A DNA stretch of 64,000 nucleotides from Phormidium sp. FACHB-1136 (lineage in GTDB: Bacteria; Cyanobacteriota; Cyanobacteriia; Phormidesmidales; Phormidesmidaceae), in assembly GCF_014697375.1 (NCBI RefSeq), contig NZ_JACJRS010000009.1:24722-88721 (forward strand). Reading direction: 5' to 3'. A model generated the notes under the pieces. It made no database searches and was not told the DNA's origin. It was given only the letters and a program-made list of their open reading frames with translations. A program made the position numbers and the translations under genes. Of the stretch, positions 41,123 through 50,709 are shown piece after piece; position 1 is the stretch's first letter; every line of letters begins with the position of its first letter.

Positions 41123-41608
41123 CTAGAGGGTGGTGAGGGGGATGGGGCGGTTGGCGGCAAAGGCGCGGGCGATGGTGTCGCAGCGTTCGTTGCCCACGTT
41201 ACCTGAATGCCCTCGCACATAGACCCATTGCAGGGGTTTATCCAGAGTTTTGTTAACTTCAGTGGTCACCTGATCCAGTTGTTCCCAGAGGTCACGATTG
41301 AGGACGGGCTTTTTGGCGGAATTCACCCAGCCCCGCCGCTTCCATCCGGCAATCCATTGGGTGATGCCCTTGAGGACGTATTCGCTGTCGGTGTAGATGG
41401 CGACGGGCTGAGTTTGGCCCCGGTCGCGCAGCCAGGTGAGTCCGGCGATGGCAGCTTGCATTTCCATGCGGTTGTTGGTGGTTTGGCGTGCCCCACCCCC
41501 CATTTCGTGGATGCCGCCATCGGCCAAATAGAGCACCGTGCCCCAGCCCCCCGGCCCTGGATTACCAGAACATGCGCCATCGGTATAAATTTTTTCGACA
41601 ATGGTCAT
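41123..41608 (-). CDS. rnhA: Ribonuclease HI
   Basis: RNase HI cuts the RNA strand of RNA-DNA hybrids. The catalytic acidic residues are in YTDGACSGNPGPGGWG (Asp), NNRMEMQAAIAGL (Glu), IYTDSEYVLKGI (Asp) and the final VRGHSGNVGNERCD (His and Asp). The basic substrate-handle segment (WIAGWKRRGWVNSAKKPVLN) is present. I start it at ATG 41608, giving 161 residues, which matches the family; ATG 41632 would add eight unrelated residues. Confidence 0.96.
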   Translation of the reverse strand: MTIVEKIYTDGACSGNPGPGGWGTVLYLADGGIHEMGGGARQTTNNRMEMQAAIAGLTWLRDRGQTQPVAIYTDSEYVLKGITQWIAGWKRRGWVNSAKKPVLNRDLWEQLDQVTTEVNKTLDKPLQWVYVRGHSGNVGNERCDTIARAFAANRPIPLTTL

Positions 41609-41789
41609 TGGTTTATGACAACTCCTCAACACATCAAATCTTTACCCCCAAGCTGTGCCATAGCGACAGGTTTTAGGGCACATTAGTAAGTAACACGCTA
41701 TTTCTATCCCAGCATAAGCCGATCTAGGCATGGGCAGGGTGCACCTGTTTCGTCACGCTTCAATATCAACCCACCGTTCAGGTGAGCCC

Positions 41790-42308
41790 ATGTTGCTACG
41801 CGAACTAGAGGCTTTTGAAGCCTGTTGGTTTGATCTTAAGGATACCTATCCCACCACTCGCCAAGACAATACCCTGATTGCTCACTCCATGGGACAAATT
41901 GTTGACCTGGTGGAAAAGCCCGATCAGGTGGAAAAATCCCTGCCGGATCATCTGAAGATTTTGTTTCGACGTTTGGCAATTGCCTACTTTCAAGGCTACA
42001 TCCCCCATCGGGCCCGCACCTCCACTCCATCGGTGCCGATGGCCCCACCCGTTCGGCCTGTCACCACCACCACCACGGCGGTGAAAACAACGCCTGAAAC
42101 CCTACAAAAGCAAGAGACGACCGCCACCCGTCAAAAACAGGAAATTTCCGCTGCCGTTGAGCAGGTGCGGCGGTTGGCCAACCAAGCCCAAGCCCGGATG
42201 CAACGATCCCAGGTCAACCGCGATTGCCCGGTACCCGCTGGCTGTAGCATTGCGGATATGGACACCCTGATTGTCGATTTTCCTGAGCATTGGCACACCG
42301 ATTCCTAA
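41790..42308 (+). CDS. Conserved hypothetical protein upstream of dnaX
   Basis: The first 70 residues (LLRELEAFEACWFDLKDTYP, DNTLIAHSMGQIVDLVEKPD, LKILFRRLAIAYFQGYIP) form a helical domain; the second part is a Pro/Thr/Gln-rich linker with a coiled stretch (AVEQVRRLANQAQARMQ). I recognise no family. ATG 41790 is preceded by AGGTGAG; the ATG at 41730 would add 20 residues. It lies 53 bases upstream of dnaX on the same strand. Confidence 0.6.
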   Translation: MLLRELEAFEACWFDLKDTYPTTRQDNTLIAHSMGQIVDLVEKPDQVEKSLPDHLKILFRRLAIAYFQGYIPHRARTSTPSVPMAPPVRPVTTTTTAVKTTPETLQKQETTATRQKQEISAAVEQVRRLANQAQARMQRSQVNRDCPVPAGCSIADMDTLIVDFPEHWHTDS

Positions 42309-42361
42309 CGCCAAATGCCTCGTCGTGGCTCAAGGTTGAATAGGCAGGGTATCTTAGTGCT

Positions 42362-44419
42362 ATGGCCTACGAACCTCTGCACCACAAGTATCGTCCCCAG
42401 CGGTTTAACCAACTGGTGGGCCAAAATGCCATTGCCACCACGCTGTCCAATGCCCTCAATCAGCGGCGGATTGCTCCGGCCTATCTGTTCTGCGGCCCCA
42501 GAGGTACGGGCAAAACCTCCAGCGCCCGGATTTTGGCCAAATCCCTCAACTGTATCCACCAAGATCACCCCACACCCGAACCTTGCGGCACCTGTGAAAC
42601 CTGCCGTTCCATCACCAACGGTTCGGCCCTAGATTTCATTGAAATCGACGCCGCCAGCAACACCGGGGTAGACAACATCCGGGAACTAATCGAACGCGCC
42701 CAGTTTGCCCCAGTGCAGTGTCGGTACAAGGTTTACGTTATCGACGAGTGCCACATGCTCAGCACGGCGGCGTTCAATGCCCTGTTGAAAACCTTGGAGG
42801 AGCCGCCCAGTAACGTCGTCTTCGTGCTAGCCACCACCGATCCCCAGCGGGTGTTGCCGACGATTATTTCTCGCTGCCAGCGGTTTGACTATCGGCGCAT
42901 TCCCCTGGAACCGATGATTCTTCACTTGAGGAAGATTGCTACCCAGGAAGCGATTGCTATTAACGACGAAGCCCTGCGGCTGGTGGCCCAGGTGTCCCAG
43001 GGGGGCTTGCGGGATGCCCAGAGTTTGCTGGATCAGCTCAGTTTGCTAGAGCCGCCCGTTACCGCCGATGCGGTATGGGACTTGGTGGGGGCGGTGCCAG
43101 AGCGGGATTTGCTGACCCTGGTGCAGGCCATTCTCACCGATGACAGCAGCACCGTTTTAGACCAGGCCCGCAAGCTGATGGATCGGGGCCGGGAACCGCT
43201 GATTGTGCTGCAAAATTTGGCCGGGTTCTACCGCGATTTGCTGATTGCCAAAACGGCGGCGGGTCGCCAGGATTTGGTGGCCATCACCCCTTCCACTTGG
43301 GCGGAAATGCAAACCCTGGTGCAGGGTCTTGAACCCTCACTCCTATTGATGGGCCAACAGCACCTCCGCAGTGCCGAGGCCCAGGTAAAAAACACCACCC
43401 AGCCCCGCCTCTGGCTGGAGGTCACCTTATTAGGACTATTACCCTCGACCCTAGCCAGTCAAGTTACGACAAGTCCGGCCATGGGCATAGCCCCTCGTCC
43501 GGTGGTGCCCCCTCAACCAACGGCCCCCGCATCGGAGAAACCCGTTACTCCCAGCGCTCCGCCATCGACGACGACATTCACGCCGCCACCGACGCCAGCA
43601 CCACCGCCAGATCCATCCACGTCAGAACAGCCCCCAGCGAATCACCCCGCTGAACCAACACCAGTACCCGTGTCGGATCGGGTGCCGCCGCCGCCGAGTA
43701 ATGGCCAGGGTGCTACCGTTGCGAATGCCGATTTGCCCCATCTGTGGACGCAGGTAATCGCCGTGCTAGAACCCCTGGGCACCCGTGCGCTGATGCTTCA
43801 GCAGGGCAGTCTGGTCTTTTTTGATGGCACCGTGGCCAGGGTGGGGATTAGCTCTCGCCCCCTGTTTAAGATGGCCCAGGGCAGGGTCGAAAATGTGGAA
43901 GCAGCCTTCCAGAAAGTACTGAATCGAAAAGTGGTCGTTTCCCTGGAGGTGCTGCCCGACCCAAAGCCTGATCCCCCAGCCCCCAACATTTCCCAGGCAT
44001 CGGGGCAGGGGGTAGCCGAGCCGCCCACTACGCCCTACACACCCTACCCGCCGACGGATGTGGCCCCTGCGCCTTCGGTCAACTCACCCCAAGCCACGGA
44101 GCCAACCGCTTCCGTCCCAACGTCTGCCCCCGTTGCTCCCGTTGCTCCCGTACCGACGACGGGAGACTCAACCTCGCCAGCCTCGCCCATGGCATCTGCG
44201 GCGGCAGACCCGATGGCCAGCGCCATGCCCACCATGCCACCCCTACCGGAAATTGCCAGCGACTTTGATCGGGCCGTGAAGAATTTTGCCCAGTTTTTTA
44301 ATGGGCAGGTGGTGGATATCGACGACGACCTAGAAGCTTTGCTCGGTGGCCCTAGCCCAAAACCGTCCAAAGCCGCTGCCCATCAGCCCTCCCACCCTGA
44401 TAAGGATGTGCCTTTTTAG
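42362..44419 (+). CDS. dnaX: DNA polymerase III subunit gamma/tau
   Basis: DnaX is the ATPase of the clamp loader. The AAA+ module has Walker A GPRGTGKTSSARI (about residues 45-57), a zinc-binding group CGTCETC with an upstream Cys, Walker B VIDECHMLS, and sensor ATTDPQRVLPTIISRCQRF. After about residue 365 comes a long Pro/Thr/Ser-rich linker, then a folded section (LWTQVIAVLEPLGTRALMLQ, VEAAFQKVLNRKVVVSLEVL) and a tail ending in DVPF. No intein is present, although cyanobacterial replication genes often carry one. It is 685 residues long. Confidence 0.96.
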   Translation: MAYEPLHHKYRPQRFNQLVGQNAIATTLSNALNQRRIAPAYLFCGPRGTGKTSSARILAKSLNCIHQDHPTPEPCGTCETCRSITNGSALDFIEIDAASNTGVDNIRELIERAQFAPVQCRYKVYVIDECHMLSTAAFNALLKTLEEPPSNVVFVLATTDPQRVLPTIISRCQRFDYRRIPLEPMILHLRKIATQEAIAINDEALRLVAQVSQGGLRDAQSLLDQLSLLEPPVTADAVWDLVGAVPERDLLTLVQAILTDDSSTVLDQARKLMDRGREPLIVLQNLAGFYRDLLIAKTAAGRQDLVAITPSTWAEMQTLVQGLEPSLLLMGQQHLRSAEAQVKNTTQPRLWLEVTLLGLLPSTLASQVTTSPAMGIAPRPVVPPQPTAPASEKPVTPSAPPSTTTFTPPPTPAPPPDPSTSEQPPANHPAEPTPVPVSDRVPPPPSNGQGATVANADLPHLWTQVIAVLEPLGTRALMLQQGSLVFFDGTVARVGISSRPLFKMAQGRVENVEAAFQKVLNRKVVVSLEVLPDPKPDPPAPNISQASGQGVAEPPTTPYTPYPPTDVAPAPSVNSPQATEPTASVPTSAPVAPVAPVPTTGDSTSPASPMASAAADPMASAMPTMPPLPEIASDFDRAVKNFAQFFNGQVVDIDDDLEALLGGPSPKPSKAAAHQPSHPDKDVPF

Positions 44420-44436
44420 AAATTAACCGTTAGGGT

Positions 44437-44459
44437 GGGCTACGGGGGCTTTGTAGCCC
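44437..44459. terminator. Hairpin between convergent dnaX and tautomerase genes
   Basis: GGGCTAC and GTAGCCC form a perfect 7-bp stem around a 9-base loop, with flanking TAGGG/CCCTA adding partial pairs. The position between two facing gene ends suggests a shared terminator, although there is no long T run. Confidence 0.5.
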
Positions 44460-44467
44460 TACTGAAC

Positions 44468-44818
44468 CTAACCAAAGGTGCCGCCGTTCCAGCCCCACAT
44501 GGCCCCAGCGGCATCGGCAAATTCGATATAGATGCGATTTTTGGGCACCCCTAGGACGCTTTCCACTTGGCTGCAAAAATCCTGGCTCATGGCCTTGGTT
44601 TTGGCTCCCATGGTGCCGACGCTCTTAATTTCGATGTAGCAGACGGGGTCGGTGGTGCCCGCAAAGGTCATGGGGACATCGGCGGTGAAGGCGGTCATCA
44701 CGTAGGATTCGGGCTTGCCCAAGTGGCTGGCTAACCGAGCGGAGAGATCCTTCAACAGGCTCTGCACCTGGGCCTTATCGGGGGACGGGATAGAGGTTTG
44801 CACCTTAATCAGCGGCAT
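44468..44818 (-). CDS. MIF-like phenylpyruvate tautomerase family protein
   Basis: The family folds as a trimer with an amino-terminal catalytic proline exposed after removal of Met. Here the protein starts MPLIKVQTSIPSPDKAQVQS, giving Pro1 in the mature form. SYVMTAFTADVPMTFAGTTD, CYIEIKSVGTMG and NRIYIEFADAAGAMWGWNGG follow the MIF pattern closely. Its role in bacteria is not clear; a tautomerase or chaperone-like activity has been seen in homologues. The 116-residue length is normal. Confidence 0.9.
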   Translation of the reverse strand: MPLIKVQTSIPSPDKAQVQSLLKDLSARLASHLGKPESYVMTAFTADVPMTFAGTTDPVCYIEIKSVGTMGAKTKAMSQDFCSQVESVLGVPKNRIYIEFADAAGAMWGWNGGTFG

Positions 44819-45147
44819 GGAAAGCCTCTCCTATAAACGTCGCTCTCCCTAGGGTAGACCGATCTGGGCGGGGTGGGCGGTCATTCCGGGGAGGGGCCAG
44901 ATCATTCGGGTGGTTTTGGGCCTGGGGTGGGGGGTGATCTGGACTGGAGTCGCCAAAACGCTGATGTAGTAAAGAATACGGGGAATGCGTGGGTATCGCT
45001 ATAATGATTTATTGCGAAGAACTGTGAGTTTCTACCACGAAAAATATTAAGAAACGCATCGAAATGGTTAGGGACGCGCTCTCCTTGGGAAGCTTAAATA
45101 TAGCTCAAGATTTTAAGGCGTTATCCCTGATTGTGGGGAGGTTGACC
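44819..45147. other. Promoter region of the phycobilisome linker gene
   Basis: The region has a GC-rich left half with a CCCTAGGG site at 44847, and an AT-rich right half (TAATGATTTATTGCG, ACGAAAAATATTAAGAAACG) that should hold the promoter of the linker gene. No separate gene is apparent. GGAGG at 45136-45140 is the ribosome site. Confidence 0.4.
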
Positions 45148-45927
45148 ATGACCGTAATCAATGAATTGACACCCAAAGAAATCACGGTAAGTCGTCAGTC
45201 TGACCGTGAGGAGCGGCAACTGGCGCTGCGCCAGATTTACGCCCAAGTGCTAGAGCGTCAGCCCTACGCCTACGAACGAAAGGTATTGGCCAAAGATGAA
45301 GACGATTTTCTGCGCAACAAAATCGGCGTCAAGCGGTTTTTACGGATTTTGGGGCACTCTGAAGTCTATTTGAACGAGTTTTACTACAATTCCTCAAACC
45401 TAAAATTTATTGAACTCTGCTTTAAGCACTTTATTGGCCGCGCTCCCAAAGATGGCGATGAAATGCGGGAGTACTGCGATATTCTCATGCGTCAAGGGGT
45501 GAAGGAAGTGATCACCGCCCTGCTAGATTCCGATGACTATGATCATCACTTTGGCTGCTTCACCGTGCCCCATGCCTGGACAGACGATCAGTACCCCTCT
45601 CCCCGCACCTACTGGGAAACCGACGTTCTGCTCCATGAACTCCATGGTCGTCGGGGTTCGGTGCTGCCCACGATGACCTGGCACGACTTGCACCTCAACT
45701 GTGATGGTGGCAACTGTGTCCTCGATAACGGGTCGTCCTCCGTATCCCCAGCCGCAACCCTGCCCACCGTGAGCCCTGTGGCTTCGGCCTCCCAGTCTGC
45801 TGCGGCCATGGGGGCACTGCATCAGGTACTCAGCACCATGAATCAGGCTGACATCGAAGCCTTTGCCCGTACCCTTTCCCCCATCGAACGCGAAAAACTG
45901 CGGGCCATGCTGATGCAGTCGGTTTAG
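45148..45927 (+). CDS. Phycobilisome linker-domain protein
   Basis: The PBS linker domain (PF00427 type) covers about residues 20-165: ALRQIYAQVLERQPYAYERK, FLRNKIGVKRFLRILGHSEV, CFKHFIGRAPKDGDEMREYC and VITALLDSDDYDHHFGCFTV are standard blocks. Linkers of this type set rod or core assembly of phycobilisomes on the thylakoid surface. The carboxyl third is a Ser/Pro/Ala linker and then a small helical end (HQVLSTMNQADIEAFARTLS). It is not in a cpc or apc operon and does not match CpcG or CpcC at its amino end, so the exact role (assembly, stress, or alternative linker) is open. ATG 45148 follows GGAGG by seven bases. Confidence 0.85.
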   Translation: MTVINELTPKEITVSRQSDREERQLALRQIYAQVLERQPYAYERKVLAKDEDDFLRNKIGVKRFLRILGHSEVYLNEFYYNSSNLKFIELCFKHFIGRAPKDGDEMREYCDILMRQGVKEVITALLDSDDYDHHFGCFTVPHAWTDDQYPSPRTYWETDVLLHELHGRRGSVLPTMTWHDLHLNCDGGNCVLDNGSSSVSPAATLPTVSPVASASQSAAAMGALHQVLSTMNQADIEAFARTLSPIEREKLRAMLMQSV

Positions 45928-45988
45928 GGCCGTCAGCGTGGACTTGGTTTAAGCAACAACGCGAACCGTCAATATCACTCTTGTCTGT

Positions 45989-46030
45989 CATCCTGGGATA
46001 CCGATTGAGCGGCTATCCCAGGATGTTTTG
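45989..46030 (+). terminator. Terminator after the phycobilisome linker gene
   Basis: CATCCTGGGATA pairs perfectly with TATCCCAGGATG around a 13-base loop and is followed by TTTTGT. It lies about 60 bases after the linker stop codon. Confidence 0.85.
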
Positions 46031-46181
46031 TCATGGCCCTTGGTGCGACCTGATACCCTGGCCCCGATGACCTTAAAAAAAAGGCCTTGAAAAACTTTAC
46101 GGATATTGGCCCTAGGCACAAAGGAGCTTGCTAGGCTGGAAGCGATCTCCTACTGTTCTCCTACCGTTTCTTGCGACTCCT

Positions 46182-48599
46182 ATGCAGGTGCTTCCCCAGT
46201 CCGTCGATGATGTGTCTTTGCCTCAAGCCCCGGCCCCAACCGCCCACGATACGGTAGTGCTGAATGTGCAGGGGATGATGTGTGCGGGCTGTGTGCGCAC
46301 GGTGGAAAAGCGACTAGCCCAGGTGGAGGGGGTGGTTTCGGCCACGGTGAACCTGGTAACGGAGGTGGCCGTGGTGGAGGCTGAGTCAGGACGACTGACC
46401 CCAGCAGACCTGGCGGCAGTGGTTACCGAGGCAGGCTTCCCGACCACGCCCCGCGCCACCGAAGGCGATGGCACCGACGATCTGAAAGCCTGGGTAGACC
46501 GCAAGCGGCAGGAACAACGCCAGCAGATCCAGCGCCTCACCGTGGCGGTAGGGTTGCTGGTGCTATCCGCGATTGGCCACCTCAAGCATTTTGGCTGGCT
46601 AACGGTGCCCGTCCTTAGCGACCTGTGGTTCCACGGTCTGTTGGCCACGGTGACGCTACTGGTCCCCGCACGGGAAATTTTGGTGGACGGTTGGCGGGGA
46701 ATGCGACGACTGGCCCCCAACATGAACAGCCTAGTCGCCCTGGGCAGCGGCAGTGCCTACCTGGCCAGTCTGGTGGCCTTAGCGTTTCCGAGGCTGGGCT
46801 GGGAATGCTTCTTTGACGAGCCTGTCATGCTCCTGAGCTTTATTTTGCTGGGCCGCACCCTAGAACAACGGGCCAGATTTCGGGCGGCGGATGCCCTGCG
46901 ATCCTTGGTGGAACTTCAGCCCAGCTCGGCTCGGTTAATTGCCGACCCCACTGCCTCGGAAACCGCCCAAACCGGGGTGGAAGTGCCCACCAGCTACGTG
47001 CAAACCGGGGAATGGGTGCAGGTGCTACCGGGGGAGAAAATCCCCGCCGATGGGGTGATTGTGGTGGGCCAATCCACCGTGGATGAGGCCATGCTGACCG
47101 GAGAATCCATCCCCGTCCTCAAACAACCGGGAGACAGCGTGGCGGCGGGCACCCTCAACCAAACCGGAGCCATTGCCCTACAAGTGACAGGTACGGGCCA
47201 AAACACCCTCCTAGCCCAAATGATTCGCCTGGTGGACACCGCCCAAAGCCGCAAAGCCCCCATCCAGCGCCTCGCCGATAGCATTTCGGGCTACTTCACC
47301 TACGGCGTCCTTTCTTTGGCGGTGCTAACCTTTCTGTTTTGGTACTTTATCGGCCTGCCCCTGTGGCCAGAGGTGATGCCCGCTGCCCTGGGCATGGCTC
47401 ACCTGGATCACACGATGACCGCGACCTCCTCCACCGTTCTGGTCAGCCTGAAACTGGCCATTGCCGTGATGGTAGTGGCCTGTCCCTGTGCTCTAGGGTT
47501 GGCGACACCGACGGCCATTCTGGTGGGTTCGGGCCTGGGGGCAGAGCGGGGCCTGCTGATTCGCGGCGGCGATATTTTGGAGGCACTGAACCAAGTCGAT
47601 ACCGTGGTGTTTGACAAAACTGGAACCCTCACCCTGGGCCAGCCCAGCGTCACCCACACCCAATCCCTGCCGGAAACCCTGAGCGACCAGGATATTCTGC
47701 AACTCGCGGCCACCGTGGAAAGCGGCACCCAGCATCCCCTAGCGGTGGCCATCCAAGCCGCTGCCCAGGAACGAGATCTGCCCCTGCTCCAGGCGGAGGA
47801 TTTCGCCACCGAACCGGGTCTAGGCATCCTGGCAACTGTGACCTGGCAGGACACCCCCACCCCCTGCATCCTCGGCAATCGTCCCTGGCTGGAGCAACAG
47901 GGCATCACCCTTGCTGAAGCCGTCCTAACCGCTGTGCAAGCCCTAGAACAGAACGGCCAAACCGTGGTCTACATCGGTCTAGGCTCAGACTTGGTGGGCT
48001 ATCTGGCCATTGCCGACCCACTGCGTCCCGAAGCGGCCAGTGTCGTCCAACAATTGCAAAACCGAGGTTTGACCGTCCAGCTTTTGAGCGGTGACCGATC
48101 CACCGTCGCCCAGGCCATCGCCGCCCAGGTGAACCTAACCGCTGACCAGGTCATTGCCGAGGCCTCGCCTCAGCAGAAGGTGGCGGCGATCCAAACTCTG
48201 CAAGCCGCTGGGCACACCGTCGCCCTAGTGGGAGATGGTCTCAACGATGCCCCCGCCCTCGCCCAGGCCGATGTGGGGGTGAGCCTGCAAGCCAGCACCG
48301 ACATTGCCGTAGACACCGCTGATGTCATTCTGATGGCCAACCATCTGTCGGGCCTGCTAGACACCCTGGACCTCAGCCACGCCACCGTGGGCAAAATTCG
48401 CCAAAACCTGGCCTGGGCCTTTGCCTATAACCTGATCGCCATTCCCCTCGCCGCTGGAATTTTACTGCCCACCCTTGGCACCAGCCTCAGCCCCGCCGCT
48501 GCCGGAGGCCTGATGGCCTTTAGCTCGGTGACGGTCGTTGGGAACTCGCTACTGTTGCGCCGATCCCAGGCCATCCCCAGACTGACCCCAGGTATCTAA
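46182..48599 (+). CDS. Copper-type P1B ATPase (CtaA/PacS/CopA-like)
   Basis: P1B ATPases pump metal ions across membranes; in cyanobacteria two such pumps bring copper to plastocyanin in the thylakoid. An HMA domain at the amino end holds [14 protein letters not shown] with the CXXC pair. Eight membrane helices follow, with the transport motif [10 protein letters not shown] in helix six. The catalytic parts are TGES ([11 protein letters not shown]), the phosphorylation site DKTGTLT, an HP motif ([10 protein letters not shown]), and [20 protein letters not shown] with one HMA marks the Cu(I) group; CtaA and PacS cannot be separated here. The start is ATG 46182; a TTG at 46128 lies only one base from GGAG. 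Confidence 0.93.
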   Translation: MQVLPQSVDDVSLPQAPAPTAHDTVVLNVQGMMCAGCVRTVEKRLAQVEGVVSATVNLVTEVAVVEAESGRLTPADLAAVVTEAGFPTTPRATEGDGTDDLKAWVDRKRQEQRQQIQRLTVAVGLLVLSAIGHLKHFGWLTVPVLSDLWFHGLLATVTLLVPAREILVDGWRGMRRLAPNMNSLVALGSGSAYLASLVALAFPRLGWECFFDEPVMLLSFILLGRTLEQRARFRAADALRSLVELQPSSARLIADPTASETAQTGVEVPTSYVQTGEWVQVLPGEKIPADGVIVVGQSTVDEAMLTGESIPVLKQPGDSVAAGTLNQTGAIALQVTGTGQNTLLAQMIRLVDTAQSRKAPIQRLADSISGYFTYGVLSLAVLTFLFWYFIGLPLWPEVMPAALGMAHLDHTMTATSSTVLVSLKLAIAVMVVACPCALGLATPTAILVGSGLGAERGLLIRGGDILEALNQVDTVVFDKTGTLTLGQPSVTHTQSLPETLSDQDILQLAATVESGTQHPLAVAIQAAAQERDLPLLQAEDFATEPGLGILATVTWQDTPTPCILGNRPWLEQQGITLAEAVLTAVQALEQNGQTVVYIGLGSDLVGYLAIADPLRPEAASVVQQLQNRGLTVQLLSGDRSTVAQAIAAQVNLTADQVIAEASPQQKVAAIQTLQAAGHTVALVGDGLNDAPALAQADVGVSLQASTDIAVDTADVILMANHLSGLLDTLDLSHATVGKIRQNLAWAFAYNLIAIPLAAGILLPTLGTSLSPAAAGGLMAFSSVTVVGNSLLLRRSQAIPRLTPGI

Positions 48600-48645
48600 C
48601 CGCTGGCGGACAGGCGCTATGTTCTGGATTTTTCGCGAGTGATCC

Positions 48646-49596
48646 TTATTGATCCTTTGTGAGATTGACGACGAAATATCCGTGGATACCGTTGCTAACG
48701 GTGGTAGGCATTAACAGACCCGCGATGGTATTTTTCACCAAATAGGGCGGTAGAAGTTTGGCGGTTCTTCGTGCCAAGAACGGAAATCGAAAGAACTTTC
48801 TGGCCAGACCTTCCAACCGTTTCAGGTTCGGCATAATCGCATCGGAAAGATCTTGGTAGTCCTGATCTGCGAATCCAGCTTGATGGGCCAAATTAAGGAA
48901 GTCATCCAGGGTTAACCCTTTTTCAACGGCCATGGCCTTTTCAACTAAAATGGCAGCCTTCTGTTCATCCTCAGTAATGGCTTCTGAGGGTTTCTTTCTA
49001 AAGCCATCAATCACGATGAACATTCCGCCCGGACGCAAGACACGGTGGCTTTCCTCCAGCACCTGCGGCGTGTTGGTGGCATGGCATAAACTTTCAACTA
49101 CAAAGATGATGTCAAGGCTGTGATCTGGGTAGTTTAGGTGATGAAAATCTCCCTGTTGAATCATTAAGTTCTTCAAATCACGATCACGGGCTGTTTGACT
49201 GGCAATTTCAACGTGGACGGGGGTGAGATCCAGCCCCAGAAATTCTATGTCTGGGTTCTGGGTAGCCAGATAAACAGAGTTAAATCCTTTTCCACAGGCA
49301 AGTTCTAGCACCTGGGTTGGATTGATTTGGTCAATCTGCTGCTGCACCAGTTTGGCTTGGCCGTAATACCCTTGTTGGTCAAATTTGCCATCAAAATTCA
49401 AGGCCATATGCACAGAACCATCGGTGGAATGGAACTGGCTATACCCTGGGTTACTTTGGGTGTAATAGTCAACGATGACAGATTGATCAACATCCATGGC
49501 GAGAACTTGATCCGCATCGAATACTTTTTCGATTTTGTCTAATTTCTTTCTTAGCTCAGAGCTTGGCATCAAAAGATTTCTAGGAAAATTCATCAA
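48646..49596 (-). CDS. Class I SAM-dependent methyltransferase
   Basis: The SAM-binding fold is clear: motif I VLELACGKGFNSVYLATQN, acidic end FLGLDLTPVHVEIA, then QGDFHHLNYPDHSLDIIFVVESLCHA and a motif RVLRPGGMFIVIDGFRK. The arrangement is like the sterol/tocopherol-type methyltransferases (SMT or gamma-TMT group). A late helical part (FFRFPFLARRTAKLLPPYLV) may dock onto a membrane lipid. The substrate is unknown. Several ATGs (49596, 49593, 49569) can start it; I keep the first. It has no close operon partner. Confidence 0.85.
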   Translation of the reverse strand: MMNFPRNLLMPSSELRKKLDKIEKVFDADQVLAMDVDQSVIVDYYTQSNPGYSQFHSTDGSVHMALNFDGKFDQQGYYGQAKLVQQQIDQINPTQVLELACGKGFNSVYLATQNPDIEFLGLDLTPVHVEIASQTARDRDLKNLMIQQGDFHHLNYPDHSLDIIFVVESLCHATNTPQVLEESHRVLRPGGMFIVIDGFRKKPSEAITEDEQKAAILVEKAMAVEKGLTLDDFLNLAHQAGFADQDYQDLSDAIMPNLKRLEGLARKFFRFPFLARRTAKLLPPYLVKNTIAGLLMPTTVSNGIHGYFVVNLTKDQ

Positions 49597-50183
49597 AGAA
49601 TCCTCTATTTCACGACCTATTATACGCTTTTCCCTCAGCTAGTCCCAGGAGATCGCCAAGTCTCTGCACCCCTCGCCCCTCGCCCCCGGCCCCTCGCCCC
49701 TTGGACTCCTAAATACACACAAGTCATCGATGCTGACCTTGCCAGGGATTGATCCCCCCTAGCCCCCCTTGAAAAGGGGATAACCGGAGTCAAAGTCTCC
49801 CTGTTCAAGGGGGATTTAGGGGGATCTCCCAGCCTTTGGCCAGTGCTAACGAGATCTGTGTAGGTAGTAGCCCCAAGGGAGAGGGATTTGAGGGTGTAGC
49901 TTGCTTCCCGTTAGGGTGGGCTGGCTTGCGGCAAAAGAGCGCGTTTGTGATCTCCTGAGTCTAGAAGAGGGATCTCTCAGGATAACCATCGTCGGTGCCG
50001 TGGTGGAGGGCAAGGGTGCTGGGCCAGCCTCATTCCCCTGTAGCGACAGGGCCATCGGGCAACAACCTGAACTGCCCCACAAGGGCGTGATCCACTGAAG
50101 ATAGATAAAGAATCATTGCCATTGACACGATTCCCGCCCGACCACCGTGAAGTTATTCCTATGTAGGCCGTTGAGGTAAGGTC
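49597..50183. other. Intergenic region holding a MITE-like element
   Basis: 587 bases with no supported gene. The centre (about 49712-49885) is a MITE-like repeat described separately. The 49640-49705 stretch is rich in CGCCCC(T/C)CGCCCC. Right of the repeat I see nothing beyond a probable promoter for the L,D-transpeptidase gene. Confidence 0.5.
49712..49885. repeat. MITE-like repeat, copy A
   Basis: The element contains GATCCCCCCTAGCCCCCCTT, then AAAGGGGA, then CAAGGGGGATTTAGGGGGAT, and ends in TGTGTAGGTAGTAGCCCC followed by AAGGGAGAGGG. Copy B (about 60945-61124) has the same blocks, with the central part inverted relative to its ends. Paired CCCCC/GGGGG runs give a long potential hairpin. 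Elements of this look are common in filamentous cyanobacteria. No transposase is encoded. Confidence 0.7.
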
Positions 50184-50699
50184 ATGTTTCGCGCTAAACC
50201 GCACTGGCTTAAGTGCCTTTGGGAAAGTGTGCTTTTGAGCCTTCTAATCAGCGGGGCAGGGCTCGTGTTTGCACCCGCCGTTGGGCCAGCCTTCGCCCTT
50301 ACCAATGAGGAAATTGCCGCTCGCGTTGAGCAACTGCGCCAGTCGAATCAGCGCTGGTTGCAGGTGGATCTATCCAGCCAGCGGTTGTACGCCTGGGAAG
50401 GGGATACCCCCGTTTATGCTGTCATTGTTTCTACCGGAAAACCCTCGACCCCAACGGTGAGAGGCGTGTTTGCCATTCAGTCGATGCACCGCACCACTCG
50501 AATGCGGGGTGCGGATTATGACGTGCCCAACGTGCCCTGGACGATGTATTTTCACCGAGGCTACGCCATCCATGGCGCGTATTGGCACCACAACTTTGGC
50601 ACCCCCGTCAGCCATGGCTGCGTGAATGTGGCCGTTGACCATGCCGAGTGGTTTTTCAACTGGTCGAGTATCGGCACTCCGGTGGTGGTGCAAGAATAG
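50184..50699 (+). CDS. L,D-transpeptidase (YkuD domain)
   Basis: L,D-transpeptidases form 3-3 cross-links in peptidoglycan or attach proteins to it. An export signal ([20 protein letters not shown]) ends near AFA. The YkuD domain starts at [18 protein letters not shown] and holds the catalytic motif in [20 protein letters not shown], with His, Ser, His, Gly and Cys as in the family (SHGC core). The length of 171 residues suits a single-domain form. It converges on rca with only ten bases between the two. Confidence 0.93.
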   Translation: MFRAKPHWLKCLWESVLLSLLISGAGLVFAPAVGPAFALTNEEIAARVEQLRQSNQRWLQVDLSSQRLYAWEGDTPVYAVIVSTGKPSTPTVRGVFAIQSMHRTTRMRGADYDVPNVPWTMYFHRGYAIHGAYWHHNFGTPVSHGCVNVAVDHAEWFFNWSSIGTPVVVQE

Positions 50700-50709
50700 T
50701 GGGTAGATT

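Noticed and set aside
42362..44419. Split or intein-containing dnaX
   Set aside because: The ATPase domain is continuous and no splicing motifs are present.
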